Positions 52,542 to 62,183 are shown, counted from the first letter of the stretch. The stretch: 64,000 nt of DNA from Streptomyces sp. SID13031 (GCF_010548305.1 NZ_JAAGLV010000025.1:1-64000), one strand, 5' to 3'. Notes: generated from the letters alone by a model not told the origin. Program-made: numbers and translations.

Positions 52542-55406
52542 CTAAGCGGGCTTACTCTGAGCAGCCAGGTGTCGGTGGAGTTGTCCTCGCTGCGCGATAC
52601 CCAGTTTGCGGTAAGCGGCGGATAGATGGACCTCGACTGTTTTGATCGTGACGAACAACTCCTGGGCGATCTGCCTGTTCGTCAGGTCGCTAGCGGCCAA
52701 GTCGGCTACCCGGCGCTCGCTCGTCGTCAGCGAGTCCGGCCCCGACGTCGTCATCCGTCGTGGACGGGCTCCAGCCGCCCGCAATTCCGCTCGTGCCAGC
52801 TCAACGAGGGGCGCGGCACCGCACCGGAAGGCAAGGTCCAAGCCAGCCGCGAGCGGAGCGCGAGCCTCGACCCTGGCGTTCGACCTACGCACTGCGGCCC
52901 CCAGGTCGACCAGCGCCTTGGCATGCTCCAAATGGGCTGTCGAGGCTTCCAGCACCTCGACCGCCCGGCGGAGCAGGTCGACGCCAGGCTTTCCCCAGGT
53001 GATACGCCCGGCTACGCGCAGCGCCCGCCCGATAGCGAAGGGCGCACCCCAGCGGCGAGCCAACTCAATCTCTTCGGTCACGTACTCAGCCGCCTCATCG
53101 AGCCTGCCCAGCGCGTATAGGCAGGACGCCGCCTGCGATCGCCAGGGGATGACAGCGGGATTCTGGCCATTGGCATGTCCGGCGAGGCGCGCGCCCGCGG
53201 CCAACGCAGCCTCCAGCGCCTCCTTGTGGCGGCCCTGGGCAGCCAGCACCAGCGCCTTCGACTGCAACGGATAGAAGTACAGGCCCGTAATGGGCAGCAG
53301 GGTCGGCAAGTCCACATCGGACACGACGGCGGCCGCTTCGTCTACCTTGCCCTGTTCCGCCAGGGCCTCGGCGAGCAACCCGCGCAGGATCGGCAGCGCA
53401 AGAACGAACCCGGTCAACACCGCAAGCCGTTCCGCTTCCCGCAGATCCGACTCAGCCTCGGCCAGGTCACCGCGCTGTATCCAGCCCAAGCCTCGATAGG
53501 TTAGAGACGTCACCAATGTGGACGTGGCACCACTGCGTCTGGCTTCGGTGATGATCGCGGTGAAACCAGCCACGCCCGCGTCGTCTCCCGCCACCACCAA
53601 TGCCCAGAACGGCAGTGCTGCCAGGATGATTCCCTGGCCCGCAGCGACTCGAAGGGCTGGATCGGCAGCGACCGTTCGGTTTCGTTCGGTCCATTGTGGG
53701 TCGCCGGTATACGCGCCGAATGCCTCGATCATCGCATCGAGCAATCGCCCACCCAACGTGTCAAGTGGATGCAGGCCACGGAGGTCGTCAATGTCGGACA
53801 CCCCTGCGGAAACGTCTACGGCCACTAGGGCGGCGTTGAGGAGAGCGGCGTGCAACGTCCGATTCAGGTCGTCCTCTTCCGGCGGGAGGCTCGCGATGGC
53901 CCTGGTGAGCACGGCCACCGCGTCGTCGACCCGATAGACGTACATCAGGACCATGCCGAGGATGTGTGCGATCTGGGCACGGGCGACCGGATCCGTTTGC
54001 AACTCCATAGCAGCGGAGAGATAGTCGGCCGCCAGCGGAAGATCGATCCGCGCCGCCGCCATACCGGCATCAGTCAGGATATCGACCAGGACACCCTCGG
54101 GCGGCGGCTCGGCGAGCGCGCGACGCAGGTAGGTCACCGCCGCTTCCGGAGCACCCCTGGTGAGGGCCGCGTCGGCCGCGTGTCTGAGAGCGGCCACCGT
54201 CGTCGCGTCGGCTTCCGGAGGCAGCCTGAGCAAGTGCGCGGCCACCTGCTCAGGTGGCGCGCCGCGCTCGACGAGCCCACGGGCCGCAGCCGTGTGGTAA
54301 CGAGCCCGCTGCCCGGGTTTGATCTGGCCGTAGACGGCGGCCTCAAGCAGCGGATGGACGTATCCGTACGCGTCGCCGTACGGGACCTGGTCGTCGTGCC
54401 TAATTAGGTGCGCCGACTCGAGCTGGTCAATGCTGCTGGCTGCCTGCTCCGTGGTGAGCCCAGACAGCCGCGTGGCAGTGACCAGGTTCGCTCCGGGGCC
54501 GAGCACTGCCAAGGCCTCGGCGAGGCGGATAGGTTCGGGCGCCATTCGCCCCAGTTGCAGTGATGTCCGGCGGCTGAGGCTTTGTGCCCCGACCCGGAGA
54601 ATCGCCTCGGCGTTGTCGTCCGTGGGCACGACGCCGTCGGCGCGGGCCGCACGACCGAGCTCCGCCAGCAAAAACGGATTCCCGCCCGTCGCCTCGTGGC
54701 AGACCGCTGAGATCGTCCCTTCGGGATATCGGCCGAAGACTTCAGCCAGAAGATCCGCCGAGGCATCTGGACTCAGCGGCGCTGGCCGCAACACGACACT
54801 CGCGGAGTCGACGGTGATCAGATCGAGCAGGCTGGTCGCCGCTCCTGGCTCGTCCGGACGCATCCCGAGCAGCAGCAACAACTGCAGGTCTTCCAGTCGT
54901 GGCAGAAGGTAGGCCACGAAGCGTAGGGAGGGCTCATCCGCCCAATGCAAGTCGTCCATCGCGAGCACGAGAGGACCGTTTCGGCATAAATCAGACGTCA
55001 GCCAGAACAACCCGTGCAAAGCGGCAAACTCACCCACGGCGTCGTCCGCCTGCCCACTCGGCAGCAGCACACCCTTCGCGGCCGCCGCCGCATCGGACAT
55101 CCAGTCGTCGCTGTGTACCCCCTCGGCCTCGGCCAACAGTGGCTCGAAGAGCTGACGAACTAGTCCGTACGAGTACTCACGTTCCAACGGCGAGCCGCGC
55201 CCGAACAACACTCGCAGGCCATGGCCCCGGGCGGCCTCGCGGGTACGATCCAGCAGCTGCGTCTTACCGATCCCGGCCGCGCCCGAGATCACGACAACCG
55301 CGCTGCTCCCCGAGCCGACCTTGGCCACCGCCTCGTCCAAGACGCTGAATTCGGCATCACGCTCGAAAATCACCGCGCTACTCATTTCATGAGTCTCGTC
55401 CCCCAC
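52542..55406 (-). CDS. LAL-family (MalT-type) LuxR regulator 2
   Basis: 954 residues (GTG 55406; ATG 55385 is a possible start). Walker A GAAGIGKTQLLDRTR, Walker B LVLAMDDLHWADEPSLRFVA, long TPR-like middle and C-terminal LuxR motif LTTSERRVADLAASDLTNRQ with TIKTVEVHLSAAYRKLG. Very similar along its whole length to regulator 1 at 46946-49780, so the two arose by duplication; the protease and a DUF7455-like remnant lie between them. I see no good paired G-tract element before this copy. Confidence 0.92.
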   Translation of the reverse strand: MGDETHEMSSAVIFERDAEFSVLDEAVAKVGSGSSAVVVISGAAGIGKTQLLDRTREAARGHGLRVLFGRGSPLEREYSYGLVRQLFEPLLAEAEGVHSDDWMSDAAAAAKGVLLPSGQADDAVGEFAALHGLFWLTSDLCRNGPLVLAMDDLHWADEPSLRFVAYLLPRLEDLQLLLLLGMRPDEPGAATSLLDLITVDSASVVLRPAPLSPDASADLLAEVFGRYPEGTISAVCHEATGGNPFLLAELGRAARADGVVPTDDNAEAILRVGAQSLSRRTSLQLGRMAPEPIRLAEALAVLGPGANLVTATRLSGLTTEQAASSIDQLESAHLIRHDDQVPYGDAYGYVHPLLEAAVYGQIKPGQRARYHTAAARGLVERGAPPEQVAAHLLRLPPEADATTVAALRHAADAALTRGAPEAAVTYLRRALAEPPPEGVLVDILTDAGMAAARIDLPLAADYLSAAMELQTDPVARAQIAHILGMVLMYVYRVDDAVAVLTRAIASLPPEEDDLNRTLHAALLNAALVAVDVSAGVSDIDDLRGLHPLDTLGGRLLDAMIEAFGAYTGDPQWTERNRTVAADPALRVAAGQGIILAALPFWALVVAGDDAGVAGFTAIITEARRSGATSTLVTSLTYRGLGWIQRGDLAEAESDLREAERLAVLTGFVLALPILRGLLAEALAEQGKVDEAAAVVSDVDLPTLLPITGLYFYPLQSKALVLAAQGRHKEALEAALAAGARLAGHANGQNPAVIPWRSQAASCLYALGRLDEAAEYVTEEIELARRWGAPFAIGRALRVAGRITWGKPGVDLLRRAVEVLEASTAHLEHAKALVDLGAAVRRSNARVEARAPLAAGLDLAFRCGAAPLVELARAELRAAGARPRRMTTSGPDSLTTSERRVADLAASDLTNRQIAQELFVTIKTVEVHLSAAYRKLGIAQRGQLHRHLAAQSKPA

Positions 55407-55569
55407 ACTGGCCGTGGCAAGGACCTTGGCCCATCCCAGAGAAGGCCTTCGCCGCTCGGTGCAGGCTCGAGGCGATCAGCCCAATCAAAGGGGGCGTCCT
55501 GAACTCGGCACGTCGATCGTCGAGTTCAGACCCGGATCACCTTTGCGCGGACGCCTACCCTCATCTCAG

Positions 55570-55735
55570 CGAAAGCATCAACATGCCGAGGTGGCCGAGC
55601 TGACCGGTCGGCTTACCGGTCTCGCCGACGCGGGCCGGCCCGAAGGGATCCGGGTGATCGTGCCCGCGAGCACCGGCAACCGGGCGCGCAACTGTCGCTG
55701 TTCGACACCAGCCCGGGATCGGCCACCATCCGAGG
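55570..55735 (+). pseudogene. IS1380-family transposase fragment
   Basis: One frame gives VAELTGRLTGLADAGRPEGI then RVIV; the next gives HRQPGAQLSLFDTSPGSA. Both are conserved pieces of IS1380 transposases. Nothing else of the element remains. Confidence 0.7.
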
Positions 55736-55739
55736 TTCC

Positions 55740-56388
55740 CGATCAGCGGATCGATCGGAGGCGCCTGGTCGTCGAGGTTCGCAGTCTCGTCGGACGCGGT
55801 GGTGTCGCTGGTCAGCATGTCCGCCCAGAAGCACCAGCCCCCGGGTCGTCTTGCTCGAGGATCTGCACGTTGATCGCTCGCCTGCGGGTCTGTATGTCGC
55901 TGAGTCCGAGGAGCTTGGCTGCCGCCGAAGTACGGATCTGTCCTTCCCGACCAGGTGGTGGCGCTGGGGCAGGCCGTGGGTGGCTCCTATCAAGGAGACC
56001 TGGTCGCCCAGGCCCCGGCATGACTTATGCCCCCAGTCTAAATCTGGGCTCGGCGGGGTGACTATGTAGCCATAGGCAACTTGTCGCCCGGACTCGCGGA
56101 CCGGTCCAGATCGACCTCGCCCGAGGCCTCGAGCGGCTGCTGGTAGAGCATCGCCCGCTACGGCCGCGTCGGCCTACTCTACGGGCCCTTGGTGGCGAGG
56201 ACGTCGGCGCTGTACCGGCCGCGCATCACCAAGGAAGCCGACAGCGATGTCGAGTCCTCCACCCCGCCGCGTCGCGGCCGAGCGCGGCCAGTCGCCACCA
56301 CACTGCGGATAGGCACCTGGCGGTCATTGGAGGAGAAACAGGTGCACGAAGGTCTTCGGTCGGGCGCTTTTGCATCATTTGCCTCCGA
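55740..56388. other. No assignable gene
   Basis: Frames here are short and basic. A plus-strand scrap near 56150 (YGRVGLLYGPLVARTSALYR) reads like protein but has no context. Probably eroded mobile DNA. Confidence 0.5.
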
Positions 56389-57819
56389 TCACGCCAGGTT
56401 GTGCATCACGTGTTTGATCTGGGTGTATTCCTCGATGCCATAGGTGGACAGGTCCTTGCCGTAGCCGGAATGCTTGAAGCCGCCATGTGGCATTTCAGAC
56501 GCGAAGGTGAGGTGCGTATTGACCCAGACGCAACCGAACTCCAGGCGCCTGGCCACCCGCATGGCGCGAGCGTGGTCGCGGGTCCAGATGCTCGATGCGA
56601 GCCCAAAGTTCACGTCATTGGCGCTGCGGATCGCGTCCTCCTCGTCGCGGAAGCTCTGCACACTGATGACCGGGCCGAAGACCTCGTCCTGCGATATCTC
56701 GTCATCCTGCCGCACTCCGGCCACCACGGTCGGCGCGAAGAAATAGCCGCGGTCGCCGATGCGGTGGCCGCCAACGGTGACCTCGGTGTGGCTCGGCAAG
56801 CGGTCCAGGAAGCCGCTCACCCTGCTGAGCTGGCCAGCATTGTTCAGTGGACCGTAGAGGACGCCGTCCTCATGGGATGGTCCTGTCCTGGTCAACTTCG
56901 CGTGTGCGGTGAGCGCGCTGATGAATTCGTCGGCGATCTCGGCCGCGACGAGAACCCGGGACGCTGCGGTGCAGTCCTGACCCGCGTTGTAATAGCCGGC
57001 CATGGCAATGGCCTCGGCCGCTTCGGTGATGTCCACATCTTCGAATACCAGGACCGGGTTCTTGCCACCGAGCTCAAGGTGCAACCGTTTGAGGTCTCTG
57101 GCGGCGCCAGCGGCGACGTCCATGCCGGCCTGGACGGACCCAGTCAGGGAGACCATTCTCGGAATGTGGTGGCGCACCATTGCTCGCCCAGAGTCGCGGT
57201 CGCCACACACTACGTTGAGAACGCCGGGTGGGAGGTGCTCAGACGCGATGTCGGCGAAGAGCAACGCGCTCATCGGGGTCGTCTCGGCCGGCTTCAGCAC
57301 AACCGTGTTGCCGGCCGCGATTGCGCTGACCGATTTCAGCGTTGCCATCATGAGCGGATAGTTCCAGGGCACGAGCTGTGCACAGACTCCGACCGGTTCT
57401 CGGCGCACGTATGAGGTGTGTCCGGACACGTATTCGGCTGCTGCCTTCCCATCGAGCACCCTCGCCGCGCCGGCAAGGAACCGGATCTGGTCCACCACCT
57501 CGGGGAGTTCCTGGCAAGCCGTGAGTCCCCTCGGCTTTCCGGTGTTGGCGCATTCGGCCGCGACGAGTTCGGCTGCGTGCGCCTCCACTGCGGCGGCGAG
57601 GTTCAGGAGCAGTCGTTGGCGCTTGGCCGGCGTGGTATCTCGCCAACGTTCACCCGCCTTAGCTGCGGCGTTCATCGCTGCGTCGATGTCGGAGGCGCCA
57701 GAGCACGGCGCCAAGGCCAGCGACTCGCCGGTACAGGGATCGACCAGTTCCTGGTACGTACCGTCGCGGGGATCTATCGCGGCGCCGTCAACGTGGTTCT
57801 GGAGAGTTTGAATGGTCAC
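56389..57819 (-). CDS. Aldehyde dehydrogenase (betaine/aminobutyraldehyde type)
   Basis: 476 residues. GTG 57819 overlaps the stop of the luciferase-like gene (GTGA). Motifs: PWNYPLMMATLKSVSAIAAG (cofactor entry), SLTGSVQAGMDVA, LELGGKNPVLVFED (catalytic Glu), NAGQDCTAASRV (catalytic Cys) and EVFGPVISVQSF. Oxidises an aldehyde to the acid with NAD(P)+. Operon with a P450 and an F420/FMN-type oxidoreductase suggests successive oxidation of one substrate to alcohol, aldehyde and acid; substrate unknown. Confidence 0.92.
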   Translation of the reverse strand: MTIQTLQNHVDGAAIDPRDGTYQELVDPCTGESLALAPCSGASDIDAAMNAAAKAGERWRDTTPAKRQRLLLNLAAAVEAHAAELVAAECANTGKPRGLTACQELPEVVDQIRFLAGAARVLDGKAAAEYVSGHTSYVRREPVGVCAQLVPWNYPLMMATLKSVSAIAAGNTVVLKPAETTPMSALLFADIASEHLPPGVLNVVCGDRDSGRAMVRHHIPRMVSLTGSVQAGMDVAAGAARDLKRLHLELGGKNPVLVFEDVDITEAAEAIAMAGYYNAGQDCTAASRVLVAAEIADEFISALTAHAKLTRTGPSHEDGVLYGPLNNAGQLSRVSGFLDRLPSHTEVTVGGHRIGDRGYFFAPTVVAGVRQDDEISQDEVFGPVISVQSFRDEEDAIRSANDVNFGLASSIWTRDHARAMRVARRLEFGCVWVNTHLTFASEMPHGGFKHSGYGKDLSTYGIEEYTQIKHVMHNLA

Positions 57820-58694
57820 GAGCCGGCTCCTGGGGGGCGTACGCCGATGGGCCCCTTGCGAAGGCGTCGGCGAACGTCGTCCGGCGAGTATTCCCACGGG
57901 ACCCAGTCGTGAATCATCCAGGTCACGCCGGCCCGCTCGAACTGCTCGATCTCCGCGGCCGCTACGAGAGGGTCGTCCGGAATGTCGTGGCTGATGACGA
58001 AGTCGTATGGGCCGCTTTCTTGGCGATGCTCGCCGATGAACGACCAGATTTCCTCGATCAGCTCGGGAGTGAACGGCGTGAGGACGAAGGTGTCCCCGCG
58101 CCTGGTCACCTGGGTGGGAAAGGCACCTTGCCATCGCGCGGCCCGCCTCATCGGCCGTTTCGTCGGCCAGTAGCCGGCCACCCAGATCGGGATGCGCGGC
58201 TGAACCGGCCGCGGCAAGAAGGTCGTCTCCTCGAGCTGATAATGGGCCCCGTCGTAGCTGAAGGGCCGCCCGCTGCACAACCCCGCGAGCACATCCAGCC
58301 CCTCATCCAGCTTGTCCGCCCTGACGCGCGGGTCGCCGTCCTCGCCGAAGAGCTCGAAGTCGGCGTCGGCGGCATAGCCGAGGCCTACCCCAAGGATCGT
58401 CCGCCCCTGCGACAGGTGGTCCAGCGCGACGATCTCCCGTGCGACCTTCCACGGCCGTCGGCGCGCCATACTGGCTACCATGGGGCCGAGTTTCACCCGC
58501 CCGGTCACCGCCGCCATCGCGGCCAGCGCGATCCACGGGTCCGTGACACTGGGAACGTCATGCCTGTCAAAGAGCATCACATCCCAAACGAACACGCCGT
58601 CCCAACCAGCTACCTCCGCCTCATAGGCGAGATCGGTTAGCACATTCGGGTCGGCGAATGCCCCCGTGATCGGAAAGTTTGCTCCGTAATACAC
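57816..58694 (-). CDS. LLM-class (luciferase-like) flavin or F420 oxidoreductase
   Basis: 292 residues, TIM-barrel family. GWDGVFVWDVMLFDRHD, RVKLGPMVASMARRRPWKVA, LDHLSQGRTILGVGLGYAAD and RIPIWVAGYWPTKRPMRRAA are family hallmarks. Starts 11 bp after the P450 stop and overlaps the dehydrogenase start, so one transcript is likely. Could use FMN or F420; the sequence does not decide. Confidence 0.9.
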   Translation of the reverse strand: MYYGANFPITGAFADPNVLTDLAYEAEVAGWDGVFVWDVMLFDRHDVPSVTDPWIALAAMAAVTGRVKLGPMVASMARRRPWKVAREIVALDHLSQGRTILGVGLGYAADADFELFGEDGDPRVRADKLDEGLDVLAGLCSGRPFSYDGAHYQLEETTFLPRPVQPRIPIWVAGYWPTKRPMRRAARWQGAFPTQVTRRGDTFVLTPFTPELIEEIWSFIGEHRQESGPYDFVISHDIPDDPLVAAAEIEQFERAGVTWMIHDWVPWEYSPDDVRRRLRKGPIGVRPPGAGS

Positions 58695-58705
58695 AGCCCC
58701 TCATC

Positions 58706-59962
58706 TCATTGGAAGACGATCGGCAGCGACCGAAAGCCGTGGAATCCGAGGTTCGTGTTCCAGTCCAAGTCCGCGTCATCGCGGACGTGGAATTCGGGGA
58801 AGGTCGAGAACAGCTGCTCCAGCAGAACCCTGAGCTGTACCTGCACCATCGGTGCGCCGATGCACCAGTGCGGCCCGTGACCGAAGGCCAAATGCCTGTT
58901 GTTCGTTCTGGTGATGTCTAGTGTGTCCGGATCGCTGAATCGGGCGGGATCCCTGTTGGCGGCACCGACGTAGGGTAGGACGACTTGGCCCTTGCGGATC
59001 TCCGCACCTTGATAGGTGAAAGACTCGCGGGCCACACGGCTAATGAACTGGACCGGGTTGTCATACCGCAGGAACTCCTCGGCGGCCGACGCGGCAAGTT
59101 CTGGTTGCCGCCGTAGCAAGTCGTATTGCGCCCGGTGCCGATGCAGCGCCAGGATGCCGTTCCCGATGACGTAGCGGGCCCCCTCCAGACCGGCGAACGT
59201 CAGCAGGATGCACTGCGCGTTGATCTGGCGCTCGGTCAGCCGGAAGCCGTCCGTCTCCATGGATATTGCCCGCGAGAGCAGCGTCTGGCGTCCATCCGCC
59301 GCCGCCATCCGGGTAACCCCTTGGAGGAATTCGACGTACTCGAACGTACTGGTTTGGGCGTGACGTAGCTCGTCGATCGTGAGGTGGCTCGACGCGTAGA
59401 TGTGCGCGATCGCGTCTGACCATTCGATCAGCCGCTTGAACTCTGATCGCGGGATTCCGAGGGCCTCGCAGATGATGAGTGCCGGCAGTGGATAGGCCAC
59501 CTCGGTCATGAGATCGACCTCGCGGCGCCCTCGCAGCGGCTCCAGCAGCTCGGCAACGAGACGCTCAGTGAGCGCGGTCAGATTGGGCTCAGTGAGGCAT
59601 TCGAAAACCCGAGCCATGTGCCGCCGGAATGCGGTGTGCGCCGGCCGGTTGAAGAAGGCCAGCCACTCCTCGAAGAGCGTAATCATGGGTGCGAACTCCG
59701 CCCGATCCTCCGGCGGGAGGAACCTGGTCGGAACGTCCGCCCGGGCACTGGACAGTCGCTGATCTGCCAGCAGGCTCCTGGCATCCTCATACCTGAAGAA
59801 CATCCACGTGCCACCGAACACCGGTGAGAAGTAGGTCGGATGATGATCCAACATGTACCGGTAGAACGGGTACGGATCCTTGATAAGCTCCAGATTGTTG
59901 AAGTTGAAATCTGCCAGTCGAATACCGGCAGCGGTCCCCGTGGGTCGGTTCACCACCGCCAT
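58706..59962 (-). CDS. Cytochrome P450 with an unusual I-helix
   Basis: 418 residues (ATG 59962; ATG 59965 also possible, AGG just upstream). EEFLR is the ExxR motif and FGHGPHWCIGAPMVQVQL the heme loop. The I-helix reads TFAGLEGARYVIG, so the usual acid-Thr pair (E-T) is E-G: the proton-relay Thr is missing. Such P450s often do atypical chemistry or use substrate-assisted proton delivery. First gene of the P450-LLM-dehydrogenase operon. Confidence 0.88.
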   Translation of the reverse strand: MAVVNRPTGTAAGIRLADFNFNNLELIKDPYPFYRYMLDHHPTYFSPVFGGTWMFFRYEDARSLLADQRLSSARADVPTRFLPPEDRAEFAPMITLFEEWLAFFNRPAHTAFRRHMARVFECLTEPNLTALTERLVAELLEPLRGRREVDLMTEVAYPLPALIICEALGIPRSEFKRLIEWSDAIAHIYASSHLTIDELRHAQTSTFEYVEFLQGVTRMAAADGRQTLLSRAISMETDGFRLTERQINAQCILLTFAGLEGARYVIGNGILALHRHRAQYDLLRRQPELAASAAEEFLRYDNPVQFISRVARESFTYQGAEIRKGQVVLPYVGAANRDPARFSDPDTLDITRTNNRHLAFGHGPHWCIGAPMVQVQLRVLLEQLFSTFPEFHVRDDADLDWNTNLGFHGFRSLPIVFQ

Positions 59963-59965
59963 CAC

Positions 59966-60357
59966 CTCAAATCTTCGTTGACGATCCCCTGCGACTGATT
60001 CGCCTGACCGAGACCCTCGGCGAACCTGCTGCGCGTCGATGCATCAGTTGCGAGTTGATTCGACTCTGTCATCGTTCGCATCGAACACTGCGCCTGTGCG
60101 GCTGCTTGTGCGTTGGCGCCGCCCCCAAGGGCGCACCCCAAGGTTTGATGCGTCGCGAATGAGACCGCCGCGGATCTCGCGAAAGATCAGTGGTGCCGCG
60201 TTCGCGCAGACCAGCTACCACCTGACCGAGCGGGACGCGCGATGAGCGGCGAATAGGCTGGATCCGCGTCGTTGGAGCTGCCGATCGGGGCGTTCCCGGT
60301 CGGGCAGCAGGCTGAGCCGGCCGTGGCCGACGCGTCTTCGGGGAGGCGCTGCCGAAC
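59966..60357. other. Intergenic region with a G-tract pair
   Basis: Contains at 60115-60149 (minus strand) TTGGGGTGCGCCCTTGGGGG, which resembles the shared element but lies 150 bp before the P450. A plus-strand frame ending AAFAQTSYHLTERDAR (about 60190-60243) is not assignable. Confidence 0.4.
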
Positions 60358-61734
60358 TCAGCTCACGGATGACGGCGTCGCAGGCGGCGAGGTCGGTTCG
60401 CCTGTTGGCGTGAGCGGCGGCGTCTCGGTGGCCACAGGTGTCGGCGTGTCGGTGGGAGTCGGGGTGAGCGACGCTGGCGGTTCGGGCGTCGATGTGGCGT
60501 CCTGGGCCGTGGTGGGCGCCACCGTCGGTGTCGGTGTCGGTGTCGGAGTCGGCTCCGGCGCTGGGGTCACGGTCTGCGTGCCACCCGCCGGCGGCGAGGT
60601 CGGTGCGAGCGTCCCGGGCGTGCTGGGCGCCGGCACGCTCGGTTTCGTCGACGGTGGGCGCGGCCACGTCGATGTCGGCGGGACCACCGTCAGGGTTGGT
60701 CTCGGGGACGATGTGCGGACCGGCGTCGAGGGCTGCACCGGGTCCGGCGTGTTGTCGTCGGTGACCGGGTTGTCGTCGGTGTCGGTGTCCGGGTCGATGT
60801 TGCTGCCGTCGCCGACCGCCGGCGGAACTGGTCCCGGCCGATCCGGGATCGTCACTGCGGACTTGCCGTAGGTCTGCATCCAGCGGAGCACGGTGGACAC
60901 GTAGGCCATCGAGTGGTTGTACCTGAGCACCGCCCGAACCAGGCCCAGCGGGCTGTGTAGATCCGCTCCGCCGGAGCACAGGTAGTCTCCTGCCGCGCGG
61001 GTCGCGTCGTAGACGTTGTGCGGGTCCTTGACCCCGTCACCGTTACCGTCGGCGCCGAACGCGGCCCAGGTGCCGGGGATGAACTGCATTGGGCCTACCG
61101 CCCGGTCCCAGCGGGTGTTGCCGTCGTACCGGCCTCGGTCGGTGTCGCTGATCGCGGCCATCCCCGGGCCGCCGTCGAGAACCGGGCCCAGGATCCTGCC
61201 ACGGGTCAGGCCACTCGCATCGACGCGGCCGCCGCTGGCGTGCGCGGACTCGACCTTGCCGATCCCTGCCAGAAGCGGCCAGGTGATACCGCAGCCGGGC
61301 CGGACCGTGGCCAGCCCGGTCGCCGCGTTCTGATAGGCCGCCAGCACCCTGGCAGGGATACCCGACACGCCACCCACAACACCAAGGCGAAGCCGGGGCA
61401 CGCCGTTCGTCGTGCCGGCCACAGGGACCAGACGAGGAGAACGCGTGCCCGTGCCGGGCTCGGGCCTGTCATCGGTTCTACCGGTGACAGGCACATCTAC
61501 ACGGGGCCAGACCTTCGTAGGGAGGCTGCCGTCGACACCGAGATGGTCCGGTACATCGTCGACGATCGCGTCGCGGCGGTCCATTCCGAGCGCAGACGCG
61601 TCGACCACGAACCGGCTGTACAAGCCACCGTCAAAAGCCAGCATCATGGCGACCACGGCGACCGGCGCTGCCAGCGTCGCCCAGGTGCCGGTCAGCACGC
61701 CCCGCATGTGTCTAGGCTGCTGCCTCACTCCGTC
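60358..61734 (-). CDS. Secreted lytic transglycosylase with Pro/Thr-rich tail
   Basis: About 458 residues from the Met at 61734 of MRGVLTGTWATL; a start at 61800 is also open. Signal or membrane segment LAAPVAVVAMMLAFDGGLY. The SLT-type domain spans about 130-300: LLAGIGKVESAHASGGRVDA (catalytic Glu in KVES), AVGPMQFIPGTWAAFGADGN, GVKDPHNVYDATRAAGDYLC and VLRYNHSMAYVSTVL. The last 150 residues are low-complexity TPTPTP-type linker, which would cross the wall. Cleaves peptidoglycan glycan strands. Confidence 0.88.
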   Translation of the reverse strand, partial: DGVRQQPRHMRGVLTGTWATLAAPVAVVAMMLAFDGGLYSRFVVDASALGMDRRDAIVDDVPDHLGVDGSLPTKVWPRVDVPVTGRTDDRPEPGTGTRSPRLVPVAGTTNGVPRLRLGVVGGVSGIPARVLAAYQNAATGLATVRPGCGITWPLLAGIGKVESAHASGGRVDASGLTRGRILGPVLDGGPGMAAISDTDRGRYDGNTRWDRAVGPMQFIPGTWAAFGADGNGDGVKDPHNVYDATRAAGDYLCSGGADLHSPLGLVRAVLRYNHSMAYVSTVLRWMQTYGKSAVTIPDRPGPVPPAVGDGSNIDPDTDTDDNPVTDDNTPDPVQPSTPVRTSSPRPTLTVVPPTSTWPRPPSTKPSVPAPSTPGTLAPTSPPAGGTQTVTPAPEPTPTPTPTPTVAPTTAQDATSTPEPPASLTPTPTDTPTPVATETPPLTPTGEPTSPPATPSSVS

Positions 61735-61796
61735 ATCCTCAGTGTCAAGAGCTGCCCTGCTACGCGGCTCGGCCAATAGTTTGACGCCCCGGTGGA

Positions 61797-62042
61797 TCAC
61801 TCACGCGCCAGACGCTCGCCCGGCCGCGGATTATCGCGAAGAGCGGTGATCTGGTTACAGGCCGCGTCGATGGCTGCGCGGTGAGACTCGAAGTAGCCAT
61901 ACCAGATCGGATCGTCTGGCCGCTGGTCGTTGAGATCATCGATGTCGACATACCAGCTGCGGTCCGGCGAGGCCGCCTGGTAACGAAACACCCGTGCATG
62001 CACAAGGATCTCCGCGCCAATCATCGAAGGGATCGTGGATCT
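61797..62042 (-). CDS. Hypothetical protein
   Basis: 81 residues from ATG 62042 (GGGAG seven bases upstream). AEILVHARVFRYQAASPDRS then WYVDIDDLNDQRPDDPIWYG suggests a small mixed alpha/beta soluble protein ending RPGERLARE. Longer starts up to 62117 are open. A paired G-tract element lies about 107 bp upstream. No family recognised. Confidence 0.55.
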   Translation of the reverse strand, partial: RSTIPSMIGAEILVHARVFRYQAASPDRSWYVDIDDLNDQRPDDPIWYGYFESHRAAIDAACNQITALRDNPRPGERLARE

Positions 62043-62148
62043 CATCCCGGTGCTCCCGTTCCGCCAGCCAGAAGCCATGCAGCGCCTGGGTGGCCTAAGC
62101 GTTACCCGATATTCCATTCGACGATGCGCCTCCACCCTGACGGCGAAC

Positions 62149-62183
62149 ATCGAGGAACACCCCGAGACCCACCCCCCAATTCC
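62149..62183 (-). promoter_or_regulatory. Paired G-tract element upstream of the 61797 gene
   Basis: Minus strand TTGGGGGGTGGGTCTCGGGG then TGTTCCTCGATG, almost the same as the copies at 37763 and 17996. Confidence 0.65.

Noticed and set aside
55400..55480. Search for a paired G-tract element before LAL regulator 2
   Set aside because: Only a loose CTGGGATGGGCC is present, without the TTGGGG start or second tract.
60480..60600. Tandem GTCGGTGTCGGTGTC-like repeats as a regulatory array
   Set aside because: They are the complement of the Thr-Pro linker codons of the transglycosylase.
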